NCBI GenBank assembly: GCA_910578605.1
Contig: CAJTQG010000031.1
Location: 1 to 24,669, forward strand
Reading direction: 5' to 3'
Source: an uncultured Lachnospiraceae bacterium
GTDB taxonomy: Bacteria > Bacillota > Clostridia > Lachnospirales > Lachnospiraceae
Length of the DNA stretch: 24,669 nucleotides
The translations under genes were made by a program, and so were the position numbers. Shown here in pieces: positions 1-6,316 of the stretch. Position 1 is the stretch's first letter, and the number at the start of each line of letters is the position of its first letter. The notes below the pieces were generated by a model. The model was not told the origin of the DNA. It saw only the letters and a list, made by a program, of their open reading frames with translations, and made no database searches.

Positions 1-23
1 ATATTGGACTATATGAGTATAAT

Positions 24-995
24 ATGATTATGAAAAAAAGAATTCCACTTGAAGATGCTGCCAGAGAGGTATGCAGGCAAAATTCTGTTTCACCGCTTAT
101 ATTTCAAATCCCTCCAGAGGAGGGGAGAAAGAGGTTGGAGGATGCCCAAAGCAGTCCCGTATATAAGTATCCTGCCAATATTAATGTTTGTCAAATTGAC
201 ACGGGAGAATGGGGAACAATTCCCGTTTATTTTATTGCACCTGCCAAAAGGGGGTGCATTCGTAATGTGATTTTCTATATTCATGGAGGGGGTTGGGTCT
301 TTGGAAGCTTTCATACTCATGAAAAGCTTGTAAGAGAGCTGGCAGCAAGGACAGATTCCCTTGTGGTTTTTCCCGAATATTCCAGGGCACCGGAGGCGGA
401 ATATCCTATTGCAATTGAACAATGTTTTTCTATGCTATCATCGCTTTGGGATATATTGGACAAAAATTATCCTCACATAAATAGAAACACATTGACAGTG
501 GCAGGAGACAGCGTAGGGGGAAATATGACAATAGCTATGTCACTTATGTCAATAATGCGCGGTGGCATTGCAATACAAAAACAGCTTTTATATTATCCTG
601 TTACAAATGCATGTTTTCGGACTCCATCTTACTGTGAATTTGCCACTGATTATTATCTTTATAGGGAAGGAATGCAGTGGTTTTGGCAGCAATATGCGCC
701 AGACATGGAGGCACGAAATGAAATTACAGCATCACCTTTGAGGGCAAGTGAGTCTTGCCTTGCCCAAATGCCAGCTACTATGATTATAAATGGTCAGGCA
801 GATGTATTGTTTAGTGAGGGAGTGGCATTTGGAGAAAAACTCAGGTGTGCAGGTGTAGATGTGACATCTATACAAATTCAGGGCACGATTCATGATTTTG
901 TTATGTTAAATGCATTAGACCAGACAGAAGCCTGCCGCATTGCCATGGATGCTTCTACACAATGGATTAACCGCAAAAATCTAATTTGTGAGTAG
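24..995 (+). CDS. Alpha/beta hydrolase, HSL/acetyl-esterase family (5' end uncertain)
   Basis: This is probably a cytoplasmic carboxylesterase that hydrolyses short acyl esters; the natural substrate cannot be read from sequence. The HSL-family oxyanion motif HGGGW is at residues 87-91 and the nucleophile elbow GDSVGG at 161-166 (Ser163). Asp260 (QADVLF) and His290 (IHDF) complete the triad in the expected order. There is no signal peptide. At 323 residues the length is normal for the family. The frame stays open from the ATG at 24 back to the window edge and no ribosome binding site is visible in front of 24, so the true start may lie upstream. No terminator is seen after the stop; an AT-rich patch follows. 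Family assignment is firm, physiological role unknown. Confidence 0.88.
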   Translation: MIMKKRIPLEDAAREVCRQNSVSPLIFQIPPEEGRKRLEDAQSSPVYKYPANINVCQIDTGEWGTIPVYFIAPAKRGCIRNVIFYIHGGGWVFGSFHTHEKLVRELAARTDSLVVFPEYSRAPEAEYPIAIEQCFSMLSSLWDILDKNYPHINRNTLTVAGDSVGGNMTIAMSLMSIMRGGIAIQKQLLYYPVTNACFRTPSYCEFATDYYLYREGMQWFWQQYAPDMEARNEITASPLRASESCLAQMPATMIINGQADVLFSEGVAFGEKLRCAGVDVTSIQIQGTIHDFVMLNALDQTEACRIAMDASTQWINRKNLICE

Positions 996-1002
996 TGATA
1001 AG

Positions 1003-1107
1003 ATGAAAGCAGGAAGGGGGGATGTGAAAGAAAATATTGATGGTACAAATCATAAGCATTCATTGTCGTATTTAGATTTTTTTGATACAATAAAATCATT
1101 GCAATAA
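1003..1107 (+). CDS. Possible small ORF (34 codons), unrecognised
   Basis: A short open frame starts at ATG 1003 and could alternatively start at GTG 1024, which has a purine-rich stretch (GGAAGGGGGG) just upstream. The peptide is polar with a short hydrophobic C-terminal part ending in DTIKSLQ. It matches no family I recognise. It sits directly behind the esterase stop and may be chance coding or the remains of a longer gene. Listed only because the upstream purine run could serve as a ribosome binding site. Confidence 0.15.
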   Translation: MKAGRGDVKENIDGTNHKHSLSYLDFFDTIKSLQ

Positions 1108-1117
1108 CAGTATTTGA

Positions 1118-1148
1118 TATCTTTCCTTTATACAGTGAAAGAAAGATA
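1118..1148 (+). other. Hairpin just upstream of the orphan membrane protein
   Basis: TATCTTTCCTTT (1118-1129) pairs with AAAGAAAGATA (1138-1148), giving 11 base pairs with one bulged C and an 8-nt loop. The right arm contains the only purine-rich stretch near the ATG at 1154, so the structure could limit ribosome access. There is no T-run after it, so it is not an intrinsic terminator. Confidence 0.4.
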
Positions 1149-1153
1149 ATATT

Positions 1154-1795
1154 ATGGACTATTTTTCAATACCAAAAAATATTTTTATTAGTTTAGGGCT
1201 GATCTTTATTTTTGGGATAATGACATTATACTATGCTTTAACATTTAAATTATGTTATTCTTATTTATGTGCGTGTCTTGAAATTATTCATTGTGGAATT
1301 ATGCGTATTTGTATGGAAAATTATAAAATCAATAGAAGTAAGGAGTATTTAACGCAAAATATACAAAAATACAATAGAGTTTGGAAATGGTTAATTTCCT
1401 GTTCTATAACAGAAAAAAGTGAAATTGAAGAATATAAAAGAAGAATGGTTTTGTATGTTCAAGATAAAAAAAGTGAAATATGTAAAAAACAAGAGCGCAT
1501 TGATAAATGGATACAAATATTGATAATACCAGTTCTATTAGTTGGGTTAAAAATAGTATTAAATTATAAACAAGACGTTTTTAGTTTAATTAGTGGATTA
1601 ATCATATCAATTATCGGATTTCTAGTCGTTTATTTCATAATAATGAAAAGTATAAAAATTTTAGATTATATTTTTGAAGGAAATGAGATTAACAAAATGC
1701 AGGATTTTATTGATGATTTGCAAGGTGTTTTAGATACACAATTTTCTAATAGGTCTTTAGCCCTAAATCAAAATCAGTTACGAAGTAATCAATGA
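1154..1795 (+). CDS. Orphan multi-pass membrane protein, unknown function
   Basis: I do not recognise this 213-residue protein. A hydrophobic N-terminal stretch (about residues 9-50, one or two membrane segments, Cys-rich) is followed by a basic, polar middle region (about 52-120) with coiled-coil-like Lys/Glu content. A pair of membrane helices lies at about 121-139 and 145-168, before a polar, Gln/Asn-rich tail. Base and codon use are markedly more AT-rich than in the flanking genes (many ATA, TTA and AAA codons), which suggests separate ancestry. The ribosome binding site is weak (GAAAG) and lies in a hairpin. It stands alone between the esterase and the MoxR module. It could be a mobile-element or conflict-related gene, but nothing in the sequence proves that. 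Confidence 0.6.
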   Translation: MDYFSIPKNIFISLGLIFIFGIMTLYYALTFKLCYSYLCACLEIIHCGIMRICMENYKINRSKEYLTQNIQKYNRVWKWLISCSITEKSEIEEYKRRMVLYVQDKKSEICKKQERIDKWIQILIIPVLLVGLKIVLNYKQDVFSLISGLIISIIGFLVVYFIIMKSIKILDYIFEGNEINKMQDFIDDLQGVLDTQFSNRSLALNQNQLRSNQ

Positions 1796-2006
1796 TAAAT
1801 ATATTGTTTCACAAGCTGCTTTGCATGAAAAATAGTGGACAGGTTCGTTTTCCATATGTTACTATAAGAATGCTGAGTATAAAGTACCTGCCAATATATT
1901 TTATTTGGCGGCTTTAACCGGAGTAACAAGCATTAACGATATTGAAAAACGATATTGTAAAAAGTATGATAAGAAAATGGAAAGGATATTAACATTATGC
2001 CAATAG
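1785..2006 (+). pseudogene. Possible decayed coding remnant, unrecognised
   Basis: One reading frame from about 1767 to the TAG at 2004-2006 stays open except for a single TAG at 1833-1835. It has no usable start codon. The second part (from 1836) reads like real protein, for example VPANIFYLAALTG followed by a basic helix-like stretch ending in ERILTLCQ. It overlaps the end of the orphan membrane gene (in another frame) and runs 10 bases into the first MoxR gene. It may be a gene tail left by an old insertion or deletion, or chance. The family was not recognised. Confidence 0.3.
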
Positions 2007-2815
2007 AAACAAAATTTACTGGTACAGATACTTATGTGGCTTCAGATGATTTGATGGCTGCTGTGGAGGTTGCTATGGAGTTGCAGAAACCATTACTGAT
2101 TAAAGGGGAGCCAGGAACAGGAAAAACTATGTTGGCGGAAGCGGTTGCCAAATCCCTGAATAAAGAGCTGTTGATTTGGAATATTAAATCTACAACGAAA
2201 GCGCAGGACGGTCTGTATATATATGACACAATTCAGCGTTTGTATGACAGTCAGTTTGGTGAAAAGGGTGTGGACGATATTGCCCACTACATTAAGCTGG
2301 GAAAGTTGGGGGAAGCTTTTAAAAAGGAAGAACAGGTAATTTTATTGATAGATGAAATTGACAAAGCAGATTTGGAATTTCCCAATGACCTGCTTTGGGA
2401 ATTGGACAAGATGGAATTCTATATTAACGAGACTAAGGAGACAGTGAAAGCAAAAATACGCCCAATTGTGATTATTACATCCAATGCGGAGAAGGAATTG
2501 CCGGATGCATTTTTGCGCCGCTGCATTTTCCACTATATTACTTTTCCAGGAAAAGATTTGATGAGGCAGATTGTAAATGCTCATTTTGAAAATCTCCAAG
2601 AGCATTTATTAGAGCAGGCGATAAAAACATTTTACTGGATACGCGACATAAGAGATATTAGAAAAAAACCAAGTACCTCGGAATTGATAGACTGGCTTAG
2701 GGCTTTAATGATTGGAGGAATAGAGCCGGATACCATTCAAAAGAAATTGCCTTATCTTGGGGTGTTGGTGAAAAAAGATGAGGACTTAGAAATCGTAAAG
2801 CAGATGAATGTATAA
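1997..2815 (+). CDS. MoxR-type AAA+ ATPase (CoxD/YehL-like)
   Basis: This 272-residue cytoplasmic AAA+ ATPase is probably a chaperone that remodels a target complex together with the VWA protein encoded next. Walker A is GEPGTGKT at residues 37-44 and Walker B is LLIDE with Asp119/Glu120. Sensor-1 Asn163 lies in ITSN, and an arginine pair at 174-175 (LRR) is a candidate arginine finger. The start at 1997 is preceded by GGAAAGG at a workable distance. The VWA start is 57 bases downstream, so the two are likely co-transcribed. MoxR-VWA pairs such as CoxD-CoxE insert metal cofactors in known cases, but no metalloenzyme gene is nearby, so the client here is unknown. No clear promoter was found in the AT-rich region upstream. 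Confidence 0.9.
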   Translation: MPIETKFTGTDTYVASDDLMAAVEVAMELQKPLLIKGEPGTGKTMLAEAVAKSLNKELLIWNIKSTTKAQDGLYIYDTIQRLYDSQFGEKGVDDIAHYIKLGKLGEAFKKEEQVILLIDEIDKADLEFPNDLLWELDKMEFYINETKETVKAKIRPIVIITSNAEKELPDAFLRRCIFHYITFPGKDLMRQIVNAHFENLQEHLLEQAIKTFYWIRDIRDIRKKPSTSELIDWLRALMIGGIEPDTIQKKLPYLGVLVKKDEDLEIVKQMNV

Positions 2816-2872
2816 ATATAAATATAGTAAATTTACATGAAATACAGCACATTTAGCACATGGAGGAAGCTT

Positions 2873-4081
2873 ATGTTTACATCTTTTTTCTATACGCTCA
2901 AAAGCAGCGGTCTGAATATTTCCGCCACTGAGTGGCTAACCCTTATGGAGGCTTTAGATAAGGGGCTGGCACATTCTAGCTTTACAGATTTTTATTATTT
3001 GTGCCGCACAGTATTAGTAAAAAATGAGGGGGAATATGATAAGCTGGATGCCGCCTTTTTAGAGTATTTTAAAAATATAAAAGAAGAAAAGCTGGATATG
3101 GAGCAAATAGACAAATGGCTGCACAATGATGCTAAGTCTGGAAAACTAACGAATCCGGAATTGTACAAGGATACTAGGACAAAGAGGGAGGCGGTGGAGG
3201 TACACCGCATGTTCCGCGAGCGCCTCAATGAGCAGAACAGTGAGCACAACGGGGGAAATTATTGGATTGGTACAGGCGGCGGCTCTGAGTTTGGAAAAAA
3301 TGGTCGTGTGGCCGGAGGAATCCAGCTTGGAAATGAGGCTGGTATGAAAACAGCTTTTGCCGTCATGGGTGAGAGGCGGTATAAAGATTTTCGGCGGGAT
3401 ACAAAGCTGTCCATGCGTCAGTTTCAAGTGGCGTTTCGAGAGCTGCGGCAATATTCAAGAAAATTAGATTTGCCAAAGACAGAGTTAGATATTGATGGTA
3501 CCATTGATTCCACATGCAATCAGGGCGGTTATTTAAAATTAGAGTTTGAGCAGCCAAGAAAAAATACAGTGAAGCTTATGCTTTTATTTGACAGCGGGGG
3601 CTCCATGTATCCATACAGCGAGCTTTGCAATCAGTTGTTTCAGGCGGTCAACAAGGCAAATCATTTCAAGGATGTGAAAACTTTCTATTTTCATAATTGT
3701 ATTTATGCCAAATTATACAAAACACCGGAATGCCTAAGCGGTGATTGGATTGACACCCAGTGGGCGTTCCGCAATTATGACAAAGAATATAAGGTGATTA
3801 TTATTGGAGACGCAGGTATGGCGCCGGAGGAATTTTTGGACAAGAACGGTAATTATAGCGGACCAAACAATGGTCTGTCGGGCCATGAGTGGATGCAGCT
3901 GTTTCGCAGTAAATATCCCCATTCTATCTGGCTGAATCCTTCCTATCACGGGGATTTGACAAAGCTGTATTGGATGGAGTCCGAGCGCTTGATTAAGGAG
4001 ATTGTGGATATGTATCCGTTGACAGTGGACGGATTGAAAAGGGGAATCAAAAAGTTAATGTCAAATCAACAGCGGAGCTAA
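2873..4081 (+). CDS. VWA-domain protein, CoxE-like partner of MoxR
   Basis: This 402-residue cytoplasmic protein has a C-terminal von Willebrand factor A domain and should be the substrate-handling partner of the MoxR ATPase in front. The start at 2873 is chosen because GGAGGA (2862-2867) sits 5 bases ahead of it and the protein then begins MFTSFFYTLK, as CoxE-like proteins do; an in-frame ATG at 2837 has no ribosome binding site. The metal-site motif is DSGGSM (Asp240-Met245) rather than the standard DxSxS. The first Asp and last Ser are kept but the middle Ser is Gly, so metal binding may be altered. The middle region (about residues 110-175) is polar and glycine-rich (GTGGGSEFG). The second MoxR gene begins 58 bases after the stop. 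Confidence 0.88.
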   Translation: MFTSFFYTLKSSGLNISATEWLTLMEALDKGLAHSSFTDFYYLCRTVLVKNEGEYDKLDAAFLEYFKNIKEEKLDMEQIDKWLHNDAKSGKLTNPELYKDTRTKREAVEVHRMFRERLNEQNSEHNGGNYWIGTGGGSEFGKNGRVAGGIQLGNEAGMKTAFAVMGERRYKDFRRDTKLSMRQFQVAFRELRQYSRKLDLPKTELDIDGTIDSTCNQGGYLKLEFEQPRKNTVKLMLLFDSGGSMYPYSELCNQLFQAVNKANHFKDVKTFYFHNCIYAKLYKTPECLSGDWIDTQWAFRNYDKEYKVIIIGDAGMAPEEFLDKNGNYSGPNNGLSGHEWMQLFRSKYPHSIWLNPSYHGDLTKLYWMESERLIKEIVDMYPLTVDGLKRGIKKLMSNQQRS

Positions 4082-4139
4082 AACGTAGCATTGAGCTAGT
4101 CGGGCATTTTGTCATTAAATTTTGTTGGAGGAGAAAGTA

Positions 4140-5090
4140 ATGGAAAACACATATCAAAATGCAAATCTGACAAAACAGATTATGCAGGAGGTAAAAAAAG
4201 CAATTATAGGGAAAGACAGAGTAGTGGAAAAGGTAATGATTGCCATATTGGCAGGAGGACATGTTCTGGTGGATGATATTCCAGGGGTAGGCAAGACAAC
4301 ACTTGCAACTGCATTTTCAAAGGCAATGAACTTAAAGCAGAAGAGAGTTCAGTTTACTCCTGACGTGATGCCTTCCGATATTACTGGATTTTCTATGTAC
4401 AATAAAGTGAAAAATATATTTGAGTACAGAGAGGGAAGCGTTATGTGCAACCTTTTTCTGGCAGATGAGATTAATCGAACCTCCTCAAAGACGCAGTCTG
4501 CATTGTTGGAGGCAATGGAGGAGGGAAAGGTGACGGTGGATGGTGTGACTAGAGAACTGCCAAGACCGTTTACGGTGATTGCCACTCAGAATCCCGTTGG
4601 CTCTATCGGTACACAAATGCTTCCGGAATCCCAGTTAGATCGATTTATGTTTTGCGTTTCCATGGGCTACCCTACTGTGTTGGAGGAAATTATTATGTTA
4701 AAGGGAAAGGAAGAGGGGGCGCCGTTAGAGAAAGTGCAGCCAGTAGTATCTATTGTCCAGGTGGAGCAGATGAAACAGGAGGTACAGCAGGTCTTTATTC
4801 ATGATGAAGTGTATGAGTATATTGTAAAATTAGTTCACGCCACAAGAGCGAGTGAAAATATCTCCCTTGGCATCAGCCCGAGAGGAAGTGTAAGCATAAC
4901 AAGAGCGGCAAGGGCAGCATCCTACCTGAAAGGTAAGGATTATGTATCTCCCCAGGAGGTGCAGGAGGTTTTTGCCGATGCCTGTGCTCACAGAATTTTG
5001 CTGTCCTCTAAGGCAAGGGCAAACCGAAAAAAGGAAATGGATGTGATTCATCATATTATGCAGAAGGTAACCATTGGAAAGAGAAGATAA
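4140..5090 (+). CDS. MoxR-family AAA+ ATPase of a MoxR-DUF58-transglutaminase module
   Basis: This is a 316-residue AAA+ ATPase of the MoxR proper branch, different from the ATPase at 1997. Walker A reads DIPGVGKTT (residues 46-54) and Walker B LADEINR with Asp109/Glu110. A sensor stretch ATQNPVG and the LPESQLDRF motif typical of MoxR follow. ATG 4140 is chosen because GGAGGAG (4127-4133) lies 6 bases ahead; the frame can be extended to a TTG at 4122 but that would start before the ribosome binding site. It is followed by DUF58 and transglutaminase genes in the conserved order MoxR-DUF58-TGase. The family is thought to act as a chaperone for its VWA/DUF58 partner; the client is not known here. 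Confidence 0.92.
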   Translation: MENTYQNANLTKQIMQEVKKAIIGKDRVVEKVMIAILAGGHVLVDDIPGVGKTTLATAFSKAMNLKQKRVQFTPDVMPSDITGFSMYNKVKNIFEYREGSVMCNLFLADEINRTSSKTQSALLEAMEEGKVTVDGVTRELPRPFTVIATQNPVGSIGTQMLPESQLDRFMFCVSMGYPTVLEEIIMLKGKEEGAPLEKVQPVVSIVQVEQMKQEVQQVFIHDEVYEYIVKLVHATRASENISLGISPRGSVSITRAARAASYLKGKDYVSPQEVQEVFADACAHRILLSSKARANRKKEMDVIHHIMQKVTIGKRR

Positions 5091-5113
5091 AGGAAATGGA
5101 GCGTTGACATAAG

Positions 5114-6316
5114 ATGATTAAGAATTTTATAATATATATTCTGCTTGTGTTGTCAGCACTTCTTCTGCGGATTGGTGTAGGTGGTTATGCCACAAAGCTG
5201 ATACTGCAGTTGATTTTTGCCTTTCCGGTTATACAATTTTTGTACGGCGGACTTATGTGTTTTCTTGTACAAGTTCAGATAGAAGAGCTTCCCACACAGA
5301 TGATTCAGGGGGAGAGAAATGGATTTGGGGTGCAGATTACCAATAAATGTTTTTTTCCTCTGGGTGTGGGAAGGCTTCATGTAAGATGGAAAAATAATTT
5401 TACCAATGAAACAATAAGAGGAAAAATAGATTTTAGTATGCTGCCAAACAGTCAGTTGTCTCTGCAGTGTTTTCCGGCAGGCACTCACTGCGGAATCGTC
5501 AGCTTTGAGATTACTAGTGTGGATGTGTATGATATGGTGTGCATGTGGAAATGGAAAAAGCCAGGCAGGGCAAAGGTCAATGTGTTGATTAGGCCTCCCT
5601 ATGAGCCAATAGATATGAGGCGGAAATTTCATTTTGCATTGTGGGAGAGTGAAAATGAGGATAACGCATTTGCCAGAAAAGGGGAAAATACTGAGGAAAT
5701 AGTAGATATTCGTGGGTATCAGCAGGGGGATAAAATGCAGAGAGTCCATTGGAAGCTTTCTGCTAAGATGGATGAGATTATGATGAAAGAATTTGGGGAT
5801 TCCATGGATGTGCGCACACATATTGTAGTAGATTTGTATGTCCCTCATAAGAAGGAAAAGGGATATTATATGGATGAGCTTCTGCAAGTATTGATTGCCA
5901 TAAGCGTTCGAATTATTCAGTCCGGTGAACAGCACACAGTATATTGGTTTGACGGGGAGAATTTGCAGAGTAGGAGCATAAAATCTCAGGAGCAGCTTTG
6001 GGATTGCATGCAGGAAATAATAACAGGCAGCTTGGAAGAACATCCTCAGTCGGTAAGTGCATACTTGGAACAGGGGGGACAGAGAAATGCAAAGACCTGC
6101 GTATACTATGTAGGCACAGGGTGGAATCAAAAGAGCGGTGAACAATTAGGTAAGCTGTCAGGAGGTACAGAGCTGACAGCCTTTTTGGTGGATGATTATG
6201 AGTTATGGGAGGTGGACGAAGAACTGCTCCACCTCTATGAAAACGGTAGATATACCATTCACAGAATACAGGTAGACACAGGCGGCAAGGGAGATAGGAA
6301 AAATAAATGGAAATAG
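5114..6316 (+). CDS. DUF58 domain protein, membrane-anchored
   Basis: This 400-residue protein has two hydrophobic segments at the N-terminus (about residues 4-20 and 26-50), then a beta-rich region, then the DUF58 signature at about 200-227: RGYQQGD, then RVHWKLSAK and MMKEF. The large soluble part is probably cytoplasmic. DUF58 proteins carry a VWA-like fold and are encoded beside MoxR ATPases, which supports a MoxR-partner role. The ribosome binding site is only fair (GGAG about 12 bases ahead). The downstream gene begins 10 bases before this stop, so translation is probably coupled. A long antisense open frame (5153-6145) overlaps it and was rejected as a shadow. Confidence 0.88.
   Translation: MIKNFIIYILLVLSALLLRIGVGGYATKLILQLIFAFPVIQFLYGGLMCFLVQVQIEELPTQMIQGERNGFGVQITNKCFFPLGVGRLHVRWKNNFTNETIRGKIDFSMLPNSQLSLQCFPAGTHCGIVSFEITSVDVYDMVCMWKWKKPGRAKVNVLIRPPYEPIDMRRKFHFALWESENEDNAFARKGENTEEIVDIRGYQQGDKMQRVHWKLSAKMDEIMMKEFGDSMDVRTHIVVDLYVPHKKEKGYYMDELLQVLIAISVRIIQSGEQHTVYWFDGENLQSRSIKSQEQLWDCMQEIITGSLEEHPQSVSAYLEQGGQRNAKTCVYYVGTGWNQKSGEQLGKLSGGTELTAFLVDDYELWEVDEELLHLYENGRYTIHRIQVDTGGKGDRKNKWK

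Noticed and set aside
1997..4081. MoxR + VWA pair as part of an antiphage VWA-MoxR conflict system
   Set aside because: Such systems need a third effector component. Only the orphan membrane protein is near and nothing ties it to the pair; the CoxD/CoxE-like chaperone reading is simpler.
5153..6145. A 330-codon open frame on the - strand, antisense to the DUF58 gene
   Set aside because: It is rich in Cys, His, Pro and Ile without domain pattern, overlaps a well-supported gene fully, and has no convincing ribosome binding site. It is a shadow frame.
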